Of a stretch of 64,000 nucleotides of DNA, positions 26,200-38,729 are shown piece by piece. The notes beneath the pieces are model-generated. The model worked only from the letters and a program-made list of their open reading frames with translations, was not told the origin of the DNA and searched no databases. Position 1 is the stretch's first letter, and every line of letters begins with the position of its first letter. The position numbers and the translations under genes were made by a program. The DNA is from Sphagnum compactum (lineage: Eukaryota > Bryophyta > Sphagnopsida > Sphagnales): contig OZ234500.1 in NCBI GenBank assembly GCA_965153455.1, positions 12,028,001-12,092,000 on the forward strand, written 5' to 3'.

Positions 26200-26534
26200 G
26201 AATTCGCAACACTAGTGTTGGTGCTAAAGGATCTCGTACAAGTGGGAACAATGGTGTCAAATGAGCATATTCATTTTTGCACAAAAGTGTGGTAGAGGTA
26301 ATGGAGAGAGGTAGTCAAATGTTGGAGGATTCAATAGACTGCACTAAAAATAAACATTCAAAGGCCCAAAAGGTTATATTGGAAAAGAAATTTGACTATT
26401 TCAAAGAAAAAGACAAAGCTATCAATGAGACCCAAATGAATATGGTTCAAACAATCATAGAGTTGACACAAATTATGAGGGTGTTGGCAAGCTATGGTCT
26501 ACACAAAAAACTATCACAATTTGACAGTTTCTAG
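26200..26534 (+). pseudogene. Harbinger ORF1 relic (C-terminal part)
   Basis: The frame reads SVGAKGSRTSGNNGVK, then a TGA at 26,262-26,264, then AYSFLHKSVVEVMERGSQML and a charged helical segment (KKFDYFKEKDKAINETQMNM) ending at a TAG near 26,532. This is the C-terminal half of the Myb/MADF-like accessory protein that accompanies plant Harbinger transposases; the DNA-binding half is not visible. The stop and the missing N-terminus make it a pseudogene. It faces the transposase gene. Confidence 0.65.
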
Positions 26535-27711
26535 TACCTATCCAAGTTTCATGCATCATGGTGAAAATTTGGAAACTAATTTTCACTAAAATTTTGTAAA
26601 AGATGATGGTTCATATCTCAATTTAGCATTATGTTGTGAAATCAATGCGCATATGAATGATATTATAGTCCAACAAAGTATTATTTTGATTTGGAAAGCC
26701 TTGTCACATTTTTGCAATTCCAACAAAAGGACTAAAAAGTACTACATTTAATAATAAAATTTCCATGAAATTTTACACATACATAAGAGAAACCATAAAG
26801 AACACTCTTTCCCATCAAAGTTTTCAATTTTTCTAAAGGTTATGGAATTTACATAAGATGATTTTAAAATGTTCATTAATACATTATGGTATGAAAATGT
26901 TGATGATTATGATTTTTTAGGTTGGAGAATGTTCTTCCATTGAAGATTTACTTGGGTTAAATGTTTTTTAATCAATTGACAAAAGTAAGATGAAGTCTTG
27001 AATTATTTTTTAAAATGGAAAACTTTGTTGTCAAATAAGGGTTTTTTAAGAACCTTTATTAAATTATTGGTGTACATTTACACAAATTTACAATGATGTT
27101 TCAATTTCATATTCATAATTCTTGTGACTTCTTTCAATTTTGAAGCCCAAATCATTTATATGTGATCTTTAAAATTATTCAAAGTGAGTGAAATCTTATG
27201 TGTTGCTACTTTTGATACTAGATATAGTATTTGCCACAAATTGTGTAGACCCTAGCTTGTCAACACCGATGACCATGGTGTTGACACATGATAGAACTTT
27301 TGCACATGCAATTAACATGTAGTTCCATGACATTCCACCAAGTGTAGCTCATGGGCATTGAACATTTGTAAACAATTCAATAAGGCAGAAAGAGCAAAGA
27401 GATGATGTAGTCAATGACGAACAACATTGAATGTAGAAAGGTGAATTGCACTTACTCAAAGTGTAACATGGTTTCAATGTCTAGTCAATAATGAACAAGA
27501 TTCAATTTACAAACATTGAACTATATAAGATATTAATATAGATAGAAGCTTGCAAGTTGAAATGAAATTTGCTATCAAATTTTGAGAAAGGAGGAGGGTC
27601 AAAGGACATAATTTCATGAATTGATCCACAAAAAAATTGTCTTCCAAGAAAATTGCACAATTTTCGTCATTTCACATCTCCAACTTGCTCTTGCTTTTCA
27701 AATTTACTAGT

Positions 27712-28962
27712 TTATTCATGAACACCAAGTTCAATGAATATGTGTGGAACATTAACATCATCCCCTCCTTTTGTAGTTGTTTGCAAGTCTTGGTTGATGA
27801 TTCGCATCAACCTGTCAATGTTGGATTCAACTTCAAATTGCAATAGAATATGTAGAAGACAACAAGAGATGAATACATTAGGCAAGAAAATGACACCCAA
27901 TTTCGACTTCCCTAATAATTCTCTTAAGGTTATTTTCAAGATCCCAAAAGAACTTTCCACAACACTTTGACCTCTCTTGTGTTTTTTTTTATACAAGAAT
28001 TTTAGAATTGTATGGTTAATATCTTCCTTGAATGGAGTCATTATCCATGATATTAGTGGATACTCTTTATCTCCTAATATGTAAGGGGGAAATTCATGTT
28101 GGGAACCTTTAGCAATGTCAAACAAACCCATATGTTGTGCCTTTTCTATACAAACTAGATTTACAAAAAACCCTAGAACCATTAACTGAACCTGGGAGCC
28201 CAACAAAAACATATACGAACCTCTTATTGCAATGACCACGGCTTGTGCAACTATAGAATATCCACCAATTTTATGTTAGTAATAATCTGCAGCATGAACT
28301 CTTTGTGGTCTTGCAGTGGATATATGGGCGCCATCAACGACACCCATCACACCACACCATTTTCTAAATTCTTCCATGACAAGTGTCATTGTTGGTCCTT
28401 CAGGCCACTTCATCAAACCACTATAAACTTGATTGATTGCATGAACAAATTCACAAAAAAACTATGGATTTCCCCATTGCAAAAAGTTCATTACAAACCA
28501 AAAAGTTAACACCCTGGGCTAATTTGTACATTGCACAACATACACGAATTTCTATAGGAACAATTTTCCTATATTTGGTATCTTGCTTTCTTATGATGGG
28601 TTTCAAATTTGCTGCAATGTAGAATATTGTGGCTTTGGTCATACAAAATATTTCTACCCATCTTTTGCCATCAAACTTAATAAGGAGAAAGTGGTTAACC
28701 AAGTAGTGCTTCTGGGTTTCACCCACAAACCAAGGTCAGGTGTCAAGCTACCGAGAGCATTTTACATACAATGATTATGTATTGCAACAACATGAGAATT
28801 CACAATCTGAAGTGAATGTCTCAGCAACTGTTCCAATGTTTCAAGGGATGGTATCATTGCAAGTGATGATTGAAACATTTGTTGGACCATTTGAATTAGC
28901 GGTAGAAGACATGACAAAATGAAAACCTCCATTGCTTCATCATCCATGGCTACACAAAGCAA
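27712..28962 (-). pseudogene. PIF/Harbinger DDE transposase relic
   Basis: The N-terminus has DDEAMEVFILSCLLPLIQMV and SLETLEQLLRHSLQIVNSH, followed by an in-frame TAA after HNHCM near 28,760. A frameshift near 28,690 leads to KRWVEIFCMTKATIFYIA and KYRKIVPIEIRVCCAMYKLA. A second frameshift in a T run near 28,455 precedes INQVYSGLMKWPEGP. The catalytic region then has GVMGVVDGAHIS (first Asp), a TAA at 28,276-28,278, PYILGDKEYPLISWIMTPF (second Asp) and VVESSFGILK (Glu). The family usually has about 400 residues, which fits. All three acidic positions survive, but stops and frameshifts make it inactive. It converges with ORF1. Confidence 0.88.
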
Positions 28963-29049
28963 ACAAAAAATCTGAATGCGTACAAAGTCACCCTGAATGA
29001 GAGCAAAAAAAAACTACAAACCAGAAAAAAGTGCAAAGAAAATGAAGAA

Positions 29050-29109
29050 ACAAAGGTGGAGTGGAAAGAACCTAAAAAAACAAAGGTGGAGTGGAAAGAA
29101 CCTGAAAAA
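29050..29109. repeat. 30-bp tandem duplication inside the Harbinger element
   Basis: CAAAGGTGGAGTGGAAAGAA begins at 29,051 and again at 29,081, with matching flanks CCTAAAAAA and CCTGAAAAAA. Confidence 0.85.
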
Positions 29110-29367
29110 ACAAGAATGTGAAACGACAGTGAGGAAATAAGTTCAAGGTGTGGCGGTGCCAACTGGTTTGATGAGAGGACGATCGTTCTTGTATTGTCAT
29201 GTTGGTGGTAACAAACACTCATACCCAAGTGTGAATGGATAGTCATATTCACTTTTATGCTATCTTGGTGTTATCTCCAATTATGCCACATTGGCAAGAT
29301 ATTTGGTGTTAGCTTGGTGTTAGGCACCAAACCCTAGCACCGCCTACCACTAGGTGTGAGGGTGCTC

Positions 29368-30355
29368 TAGATTGAGCTCATACAAGGTCAATTATATGTT
29401 GTCTAAGCTTGGATTTGAAGCTTCACTAATTAAAAAACTTTTGAAATGGATTAATGCATGCATTCTAATATGACACTTCCAATGACTAAATTAGGTAGTC
29501 ACAAAGAAGATTTCAAGCCAAAATATTGTTCTTCAAATAAGAATGAAGCCTTCCAAGTTTGGAAATGAGAAAGGAACTATACCACTGGCTATACCACCAA
29601 ACCATCACCACTGGGATTATGTTTCCACTCTCGACATATCAATATTAACTAGACTACACTGGCCCCTAACTGTACAGCAGACAAGTAACCTCAGGCTCAC
29701 TGCCCTAAAGGAGAGGGTAATAAGGACCAGGCAGTTCTAGCTTACATTGAGCTAGTAGCCCTTGTACAGAGCAGGTGATTCAAGTCTTTTGCATGGTGAA
29801 GGTCTCAGAAAATTGCTTATATTATTATTATATAGTTGATTTTATTCCTAGTGTCTGCTGGTGTCAGAAGGTTTTGTATTCTGTCTTGCACAGAAATTTA
29901 TTATATTTTACTAAATTAGATAAATGGATAAGCATTAGTAAATATAAAAATATAAGATCATTGCCATGAAGTGGAGTCCCTCTCCCACTCTCCTCACAGA
30001 GCCCGCAAAACGATTAGCCAGCATTGGTAGACCTATTCGGTGCTGCTAAAGTGATGGGTCCATGTAGTGTGTCAATTGGTACTTTGTCAAGGTACTGTCA
30101 GGATATCACATGTTAGACTCATTTTATGCAAAACCCTGCCAAATGTGTTTGTGGCAATCTTGTCTCATTGAACAAAACTGCTTCCATGTTTGAAAGTGTG
30201 AATCTTGGACAAATGTAGAAAGATCTTCATTCAATTTTTAGTTGGGTTTGCAAGCAGTGATCAATCAAGAAAAAGGGTATTCCTTTCCGTATGAGTAAGG
30301 TCAAAATTTTCATCAACATTGTCAAAATTTGAAATTTCCTCAAATTTACATCAAC
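29368..30355. other. Intergenic, nothing recognised
   Basis: Mixed-composition DNA with chance frames only. Confidence 0.45.
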
Positions 30356-30790
30356 ATCTATCTATGAAGGAAGGTAGTTTGTTTTGTTTTGTTCTGTTTT
30401 GTAGGTATGAGATCCACCGAACCGGGATACTTCAGATCGTGTTCTTGGTGTCTTTGGAAAGCTCTCGATGAGGAGGGGTGCATGGGCTTGGTTCCATGAC
30501 ATTTGGACTTGCGGTGCAAAAGTTTTTGAATATTGAATATTTTTCACTGAAAATTAAATTAAATCATAGCTGAAAATTTCTGAGGAATTGGAATGTGCCT
30601 TTGGTGTTGTTGGAAAGATCTTGATGAGCAGGATTTAATGGAATTTATTTGGTAAGATTTGGATTCAGAATGTGGGAGAGATTGATTTTTAAGTGATTTC
30701 TGTCGCTGAAAATTCAAATAAATACCAAAAAACCAGGTTTTGGAATGAAAAATCAGTTGAGGAGTGGTAGCCCTTGGGCCAAGGGCACGG
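30356..30790. repeat. Dispersed ~420-bp repeat, copy A
   Basis: It starts ATCTATCTATGAAGGAAGG, then GGTAGTTTGTTTTGTTTTGTT, and continues through TTGGAAAGCTCTCGATGAGG, TTGAATATTGAATATTTTTC, TTGGTGTTGTTGGAAAGATC and TTGATGAGCAGG. Copies with the same phrase order lie at 40,416, 40,842 and, in part, at 32,640. Each copy is itself built of two related halves about 155 bp apart (the TTGGTGT-TTGGAAAG-GATGAG phrase occurs twice). No protein frame is conserved between copies. Confidence 0.75.
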
Positions 30791-32639
30791 CCACACTAGT
30801 CAACATTAAATTCTCAAATTGCATCAACTATTCCAGAAATGCCACTCGTTTCAGGCTCGTCCCACGGCATCATTCCATGTCTCTAAACCAATGTCAAAAA
30901 CATGCTTCCTCCCTCTTGTTTATTTTCTTTCAACCATCCAACCTGTTGATCTTCACTTTTTCCAACTTTTGTGCACCTTCCCTCCAAGTTTCCACATATT
31001 CACTTCAATCATCACTGGTTGCATATCTTCCCACTCTCATATCACCCTTTCATGATGGTGCCTTGTTTAGAACATGATATTCATTCCACATTCTTGTTCC
31101 TATGGTTTCCAAACTATAAATATGAAAAAGTTGACTATGAAGTTGCATTTGAAACTAGTTATTCATAATTCAACCATCAACTAGTGACTATCTAGTATCT
31201 AGAATCACAAAGGTGGCCTCTTTAATCCCTATAAAGCATGCTTACTGAGTGGATACTTGGGCTGTCTACTAGTCCACCATTCAACAATTTATAAAAGGTA
31301 GACAATTGGACAATTTTATCTCACAACAGGTGTTCCAAGTTCCAACATTGAGAGTTCTTGGGATTTTTGCAACGTCTAAGTAGAGAAACAATTCCTACAT
31401 TTTCAGACCAGATGCTGTGATTGGGTGAAAAATACCAAGCACTCCGTTTCTTAACACCCTCCATAGTGATTGGACTACCTATTGGATTTCTTGGTTCAGC
31501 TGATATTATATTCAGATTAATTGACCACAAACTGGTTAATCCATTGAATGAAAGGTTCCTACCAGTGTTGGGTGCTTATTAGAAACAGGACAACCCCCTT
31601 GTGGTTATAGCAGCAATTCCTTAGGATTTATAATTGTGATTCTCAAAACATCAAATAGTCTTTCTCAAACTAAACCAAAACAAAAAAAGTTGACCTTTAG
31701 TACCCTGTACATGTCGCCAACTGAGGCAAGTGCGAAGAATAAAACTCTATTTGGACCTTCACAACCACCTTGCAAACTCAAAAAAACAAAATTTTGTTTA
31801 TAGTGTTCTTTCCATGTGGCTCACCCATGTCAGTGAAAAGAATAAAATTGTTTTTGGACCTTCACAACCACCTTGCAAAGTGAACCAAAACAAAAGTGTG
31901 TCATGACACAAAAAGCCACCCATGACCCAAAATAGAAAAGAAACTCACATCTGGGAGTGCATGCTGCATCTCCTCATTGGCTGAGAAGGATTTTGATTCT
32001 TAAATTTGTTGGTCACCATTTTTGCCCCCACATTAATCCCACGAAACTCTTGTGGAGGAATGTGCCTGTAAAGAGCTTGGTCAGGCAAGGTTAGAGCCAT
32101 CAGTAGATTGTTGGATGCCTATTTGGAAGAGATTCACATAATTGACTTGCATGCCTGAAAAGGATGACCCCACTTCACAAACCAGAAATGAACCCGAACA
32201 ACCCCAGCAATGTATACTTGAGTACTGATAGAACATGATAGGCTTTTTCTCAAACATGTCTTTGGCAGAGGAAGCAAATATCAGTTTTCCGAATCCAATG
32301 TTGATTTTGCAGGGTCTCCGAAGAAACAAAATGAAGAATGCTGCAATTTTGTATAACGGTTTTGGGGGCTCTTATTATTCTTGTTTGTCTTTGTAGGTTA
32401 TTTCCTAGGTAGGATGGGATTGCTCTTCCAGTTCCACTTTTGTAAGTTCCTGAGCAGATGAGAATGAAAGGGTAGTATTACAAATCAGTGGTGTAAAATG
32501 TTATGCTTCGGAACAGGCACTGGTAGAGACCTATCGCTACCTTGCAGAATGTCTCTCACTCACCTGAAGTGACTAGCCATGTTCCCAGATGGAACAGGTC
32601 CATTCTGTAGTATGTAGCACCAAGGTGGTTTCGTAATGT
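30791..32639. other. Intergenic with one local duplication
   Basis: No gene was accepted. The only clear structure is the duplicated block at about 31,737-31,880. A short minus-strand frame at about 31,990-32,120 (MALTLPDQALYRHIPPQEF onward) ends near a GTGAGT donor-like site and could be an isolated exon. Support is weak. Confidence 0.4.
31737..31885. repeat. Local duplication, ~103 bp apart
   Basis: The block AGAATAAAA, then TTTGGACCTTCACAACCACC, then TTGCAAA occurs at about 31,737 and again at about 31,840 with few differences. Confidence 0.75.
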
Positions 32640-32905
32640 TTTGACCTATGGTGCAAGAGTTATTGAATATTGAACAAAAGAATTTATTGAAAATGTAATA
32701 AAATAAAAACTAATTTTTTAGGGAAATTTAGGTGTGCTCTTGGTATCATTGGAAAGTGCTCTCAATGAGTAGTAGGCTCTTATGGAGGTCGTTTTGCAAA
32801 TTTTAGACCTAAGGTGCATGAGATATTGAATTTTGAGCAATATGTGTCATTGGAAATTCAATAAGCTCTTGGTACCCCTACCCATTGAGGGCTTTCTAAG
32901 GGTAC
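32640..32905. repeat. Dispersed ~420-bp repeat, partial copy
   Basis: The phrases GACCTATGGTGCAAGAG, ATTGAATATTGAAC, CTTGGTATCATTGGAAAG, CTCAATGAGTAG, GACCTAAGGTGCATGAGATA and TTGAATTTTGAGCAA follow the order seen in copies A-C. The GTTTTGTTTTG start is absent. Confidence 0.65.
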
Positions 32906-35900
32906 CAATAACACAACAGGGTGCACTATGGTTTGTAAGATCTGCATGTGACAAACAATTGATCTCAACGATGTGCAATTATGTTTATAATCAAATTTCA
33001 TGTAATATATAGACCTATCATGCCAATGGGCACGGACCTTGTGTATATTACACCTTTATTAGAAAATACATTAGTGATTTAATCCATAAAATGCTAGTTC
33101 TGTGAGCCTTTCTTTTTTGTGCAAAATTTCACATCAAGTCAATTTTTTTTACGCAATTCAATGAATTTTTGAGAAAAATGCCAGAATTAAAAATGTTTGT
33201 AAATTTCTTTTAAATCAATATATTTGTCTACATTGTTTAAATAGGTAGTCGGAACTATATAGGGATTTCTTTCTTTCATTTTTTAATAGCAAAATTTGAC
33301 TAAATCAACTTATGGATGATCACAATCTCTGCTACATCACAAAATTGAGGAATATTTGTTTCGTTTTTTATTGTGCAGTAAAGTTATCCACAAAGTCAGG
33401 CGATTAAGAGGCGAGAATAGGGCATCAAATGCGTAACTGGGAATGAAATTTTACAAAATGAAATAACTGGGACCCAAACTAGTCTTTCCACCAATTTTGG
33501 TGGTAAACTGAGTTTCATCCCCTCTTTCCTTTTTCCTCAGCGCCTCCACTGTGGCTACATATATTGTCACTGCTCCTACCTACACAACTACTATAATTAC
33601 TCTTGAACCTTGTGCATTAAATGCTCAGTTTCAGCATTTCATACTGAGATTTAATACAATTTCCTTACTTTGTGGATACCACTGAAAGAGGGGATGGGGT
33701 TGAAAGAGAGAGTGACTTTACGGATAACTTAATATAGGCAACAAATATTCTATGAATACTGTAGGACGAGGTGGAACGGAGATGTATGTTGTGATTTGGT
33801 GACCTTATTGTGTTAAATTGTAAGCCAATAGTCCTAAAGAGATTTCTACACCATTCTTGGCATCTATGATCTAATGTTGTACAAAATCAAATAAGTGTGT
33901 TATAATTTCCTATAGATCTATCAGTTTGCATTACATTTTCAAATGCTATTGCAAAAAAATTTCAATTTTTAAGTATTGAAGGTGAAAAAGGTCTAAATCT
34001 TTGAAAAATGCCTAGTCAGGGTTTGGGATAACTAGAGGAGGCTGAATACTGTAGTATCTTCTCAGATTCACCACCTTGGTGCTGAATAAATTTTTTTTAA
34101 AAAAATCCATTTTGGCAGTAAATTTAATCATTTATGGAATTTCAGCAATAAATATAGGCAGCTTCTCTAGACTCTAAACCTATAATAGAATGAGAACTAG
34201 CCTAGTTCCCAAGATGTTGACATCGAAGGATAATAATTTAAAAGAAATTTGGCATTTTCAAAATGATTTAATTAGTGCCAAACCTGAAAAGGTACTCCAG
34301 TAGGTATGGTGTGCTTTGAAGAAGGGATGTTAGCTGAGGCAAAAAGAATGGTGGTAACCATGTCTAATGCAGCCAATGAAACGAATAAACATATACCCAA
34401 GAAGTTGAATCGTTTTTCCTTTTGGAGGTGAGGGGTGTGAGGATGAAATTCTTTTTATTCTTATGTTCTTATCATGTTCCTCAAGTTCTCAATGAGTTCC
34501 TCAACGATGTTCCTAATAGGCCATCAATTTATCTCATATCCTTTGCCCAAAGTTCTCCCCTTCTCCCTTATATAGGGGGAGCCAAGGGGGAGGACTCCAT
34601 CCTCACATAGAAATTGCTATTTTAGGAAGCCTTCCGAGATTCAGTTTTTTTTGGCTAATGGGCCAATCAAAGAGACCAATTGTAAAAAAAATTTTAAACA
34701 GAACTTGGGAGGCTGCCCATCCAATGAATAGGAGTGAATGAAGAGACTCCGTCAAATGGATAGGTACATGAAATTGATTTTTTCAAAAAAGCTTCAATAT
34801 AGGGTAAGGCCCTGCTATCAGGGAATTACTGTGTGAGCACCAAAGGCGGAGCCTGAGGCCCAAGGTTCAATGATTTTTTTCTTTTTAAATTGTCTTTGAA
34901 AGATCTTATTGGCGTATATCCTGCGCCCCGGGGATCTTACAATCTCACACCCTCCACCCTAGGGCACTTTCACACCCTCTGCCCTAGGGCTCCTCTTGTA
35001 AGCCTGATTACTAAATGTAATCTCCCCTATAAATAATACACTAAGAATTCTCTCCAAGGTTGTTACAATTCAAGTAAAATGGAATGATTTGGGTTTGAAG
35101 TGTAGGAAAAGTTCACAGTTTGAAGGCCTTCATGAAATGGGTGTTGAGGCCAGGCGGCAAGGACCTCAGATGACCTTTTCTAAAGGCCTATTCTGGCATA
35201 AATCACTACACAGAGACCTACAATAGGGTCTTACTTACCCGCCGCAGTGGGTAGACTGTAGAACATATCGACATCACATGTAGAAACGAAGGGTCCTTCT
35301 GCCATGAAGCCTCCAAAATTTTTGTTAAAGTCTCGTTGTGCCACTTAAGGCACCCTTCATTTACAAAGGGGAAAAAAAGTACAGAAGTTCTTTCTTATTT
35401 TACAGTGGGTACTGAGAAAGGTCAGGAGGTTATTGATTGCGTACAGTAGTAACTTGGCTGCTCTAACACTAATTAAATTATGTTGTAAACCTGTTGGGGA
35501 CACTTGCATGGTGTCTGATTTTTTTGGATTTTTTCATCCCCCGTTCCTTCCTCAAGTTGGTCCCCATAGTGCAACACTTTATCCCATATCCTTTGCCCAA
35601 ATTCTTTTCTTAAAATTCTATCCCTGTAACCTATGTAGCTCCAAAAGGATAGACTACACTTCTTATCAGTGTTTTCTTCTTTTCTTTTTTTTCATATCCA
35701 AATTTGTGCGAAATTTAACAAAATTTAAGAAAAATCAGTCGAATTTTACACTAGGAAAAAAAAAATTCAAATTTCCACAATTTATTTGTCGAAAAATAGC
35801 AAAATTTCGCCAGAAAAAATAACACTTCCTGTGATGCTGCCTATAGCATCATAAGTGTGCAAGCACTAAAGTGTATGAAGGGTGGAGTAGAACGGTCGAA

Positions 35901-36689
35901 TCAGAACAAGACTAGGAGCCTTTTTTTAAATGGCAATTTTTGTTCAAACAAAAATAATTTTAAAATTTTCAAAATTGAAGCAATTTATCATTTTGGAGGT
36001 TTTCAATTCCTAGAAGCACTTTGTTTTTAAATTTTTCTAAGTGTAAATTTGACTATTTTTCTATTTTTGGGAAAAATGACCAATTTTTTATCATCCAAAA
36101 AAATTGGGGGAAAAAACACTTGTCAGGGATGAGGGGGAAAAAAAACTATTGCCAGATTTGGATATTTGGTTTTTAGAGTGTAGCCAAAACTATGGAGGGA
36201 TGATTACAAAATTGCGTTTGTACCCAGATTTGACTAAATTTCGTGGGGACAATCCTCAAATTTTCACATCTTCCTATGGATGATCGACACTTTGGCTGAA
36301 TAAAAAACAAAGGGGTGTGTCACCCTGTGGCCTTGCCATTTACATTATAAAGTATCTTTAAGGCAAAAGAAGAATTGTGGAAACTCAAATATTTCACCAT
36401 GCAAAAATATAATCTTCAAAAAAAATCCTCTATAAGAAACCAAAATCCTTCAAGCTATTATAACTCGAATCTCAAGTTTCAACAAAAGCCAAAATATCAA
36501 GTTTCAAAAACCCTCATATAAAAATTGACCTATTATTACCTAGGGGCCCAAATCCCTTAAGCTACGATACTTTAGAATGAATCTAAAGACGATATCCTTC
36601 TTGCCTTGCTAGGCAAAGCCAACAACAAATTCCTTTTTAAAAAAACACGGGGTTGTTAGTTGTTACCTACACGAGAAGAGAATTTTTTC
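32906..36689. other. AT-rich intergenic stretch
   Basis: No gene was recognised. A 25-bp duplication, TCACACCCTC then CCCTAGGGC, occurs at 34,945 and 34,970. A TATA-like CCCCTATAAATAATACAC at about 35,024 could be a promoter or a piece of a retrotransposon LTR. That is unsupported by any coding sequence. Confidence 0.4.
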
Positions 36690-37235
36690 ACCCCAAAAAA
36701 AAACTTCCGGTCGTAAAGTATGAAGTGCCCGAGCCGCTCAAGTCAACCCAACGCGACGGTGACACAGTAAATTATTGGGGTGTGATTTAAATACAACTGG
36801 GATACTTTCTTCCACGTGATAGGCATTTATTATGCGGGTTCGGTGAGGGACAGTTTTCAGTGATGAACTGATGCTGCCCTAAGGACCTATTTTCTCTCAC
36901 GCTCCGGGCTTCAAGATAGCTCTCTCCCGACCAGATCTCTGGCACCCGGGGTTTCCGCCACTTCTTAATCCGGGGTGCTGTGCTGCCCTGCCTTGCCCTG
37001 CCCTGCCCGTGCTGTGTGCTTCTGCTCACGACCCCAGTCTGACTGACTCCACCTACCTACGTGTGGAGTGGGTCTCCAGATGACTCGGGCTGCTTGGGAA
37101 TTGGACTCTGGAGTGGGGCAGCAGGGCTGCTGGCCATGGGATTGAAGCCACCAACGTTCTTGAGCTCTTCAAAATCGTCTTCAAATCTTCGAACAGGATG
37201 TGTGGTCCCTCAACCCCCATCCAGAAAGAAATAAT
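36690..37235 (+). other. GC-rich, CpG-containing island; possible isolated first exon
   Basis: Composition changes sharply to GC-rich DNA with many CpG dinucleotides, unlike the AT-rich surroundings. A plus-strand frame stays open from about 37,073 to a TAA at about 37,232 and includes an ATG at 37,136 followed by GLKPPTFLSSSKSSSNLRTG. This Ser-rich start looks like a plastid transit peptide. A minus-strand frame of 80 codons at 36,787-37,029 overlaps. A run of CCTGCC/CCTTGCC repeats lies at 36,988-37,008. It may be an unmethylated promoter/first exon left by a gene fragment. No product can be named. Confidence 0.3.
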
Positions 37236-37302
37236 TTTTCTTTTTCCAATTAGGCTCTACAGGAGTACCTACATTTCAGGCCCACCTGTATGGGTCCCCT
37301 CC

Positions 37303-37320
37303 CCCCCACCCCGCCCCCCC
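37303..37320. repeat. C tract
   Basis: CCCCCCCACCCCGCCCCCCC. Like the other homopolymer tracts in the window it could form a quadruplex on the opposite strand. Confidence 0.5.
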
Positions 37321-37362
37321 GGCCTTTTTGAAACAGGGGACGTTCCTTTCATTCCAAGAGCA

Positions 37363-37520
37363 GGTCCATCCACACCCCCTATTTGGGCCTCCAAGAGCAT
37401 GCCCAAAGGCAGTAGTAAAATGGTCTCTATGGTACTTGTTGGGTCCATCCACACCCCCTACTTGGGCCTCCAAGAGCATGCCCAAAAGTACCAGTACAAT
37501 GGTCTCTATGGTACTTTATG
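37363..37520. repeat. 79-bp tandem duplication
   Basis: GGTCCATCCACACCCCCTA begins at 37,363 and 37,442. Both units run through TTGGGCCTCCAAGAGCATGC, CCAAA and ATGGTCTCTATGGTACTT. About 90 percent identical by eye. Confidence 0.85.
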
Positions 37521-38344
37521 GATGAAATTTTACAGGTAAAACATTGTGAAACTCATTTAGACTGGTAAATGTGCACATGTTAATAGTGTCTTATAAGAGC
37601 ATCAGTAGTAGCAAATAAATGTTTTTCATTCACCAATGATAATGATTGTCTCAGGTGGTGAGCCTTAATAGGCAATCACTTTGTACAATCCACTTGTTGA
37701 GGTTTAAGGGTGAACAGCGCAGAAGGGGGGAAGGGGGGGGGAGAAACTCAGATTGCATGTTGGAGGTGCTAAATATTGATAGAGGCTCTCACATGGGCAC
37801 CAACAATAACCATGATTAGTTACCAATCTTTATCACATTCCAACATCGAGTGTTCATTGTTTCTTCTGGTTCATCCAATGTTTTTTTCATAAATTATTTT
37901 CTATTTTTTTATGTTGCATCAATTGGGTGCGTCCCAAGAAGGATTTTGCATTTAAATGACAATCGATGTCTAGAACATATTTCTTAAAAATGAAAGATTG
38001 ATTCAAAGAATGTGCCCAAACTAAAATCCATCTTGGAATGTGATGAAAAATACTTTTGGGGGAATTTGTTTTTTTCCCCCAAAAAACAAGGAATACACAA
38101 CCTTTTTTCATATTTTTTTGAAATTCTGCACCAAAATAAATTCCATGCCCATAAGTCATGGTAACCTTTGGGTAATCAACGTCCATTGTATTTACAAACC
38201 TACCAACCCCTTTCTAGGGCTTGCAACCCCTCTTCCCCTTCCTACATTTTTGGTGGGCTCAACACTCTAGTGTCAAACATCTCCAAGAGCAACGCACACA
38301 ACTTCATCTCCACCACCATTGTTCATTTCAATGTGAGCTCCATT
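37521..38344. other. Intergenic flank of the CACTA-like element
   Basis: It includes a G-rich run at about 37,724-37,742 and a minus-strand frame of 99 codons (37,887-38,186) that resembles nothing known to me. Confidence 0.4.
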
Positions 38345-38729
38345 CACTAGTAAAAAACACCCCCTTTTGCAACTACATTTTCAACTAGTGTTCAACTACA
38401 AACCAAGTCGAAAACTACACATATAATTGCAACTTGTTTTTTACAACTAGAAAATATTTTTTACAACTACTAACTAGTGTTGTCAACAAGTACAAGAAAG
38501 TGAAATTATAGTTGAAAGTGTACACCACAACAATAGCCATTACATGTCGTTACTTGCCAATTTAATTGAAAATTGTTCTACCAATCTAATCAAAGGACAT
38601 TGTCAACTGTATTCAATTAGTGAATGAACTTCATCTGCTAATTGGGCATTACATCAACCAAAAATATAATTACAATTTCGACTAGGATGCAACTATGTAA
38701 ATTGAACATTTGGTTAGTTGTTTGGTGAC

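Larger units (their letters stand above)
25951..29367. mobile_element. Inactive PIF/Harbinger element with two convergent relic genes
   Basis: The left end reads AAGCACCCTTCACACCTA (from 25,951). The reverse complement of the right end reads AGAGCACCCTCACACCTA (to about 29,367), then GTGGTAGGCGGTGC, with partial similarity continuing inward (GGTGGTAAGTTGGTGGT on the left). Between them sit a DNA-binding-protein-like ORF1 on the plus strand and a DDE transposase on the minus strand. Two genes in such a layout are typical of plant PIF/Harbinger elements. The length of about 3.4 kb also fits. The expected 3-bp target-site duplication is not clear. Confidence 0.75.

Noticed and set aside
25945-29370. 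Exact 3-bp target-site duplication for the Harbinger element
   Set aside because: Flanking triplets do not match at any of the reasonable terminus positions, so the boundary is given as approximate.
31990-32329. Minus-strand frames that could be an exon with a GTGAGT donor
   Set aside because: The frame is short, stops just upstream and has no recognisable partner exon.
34830-34880. tRNA-like GGTTCAATGA near 34,865
   Set aside because: It resembles a T-arm, but no matching A box, cloverleaf stems or acceptor pairing could be found.
37887-38186. Minus-strand frame of 99 codons
   Set aside because: The sequence has no recognisable domain and lies in AT-rich flanking DNA. It was kept only as a remark in the flank entry.
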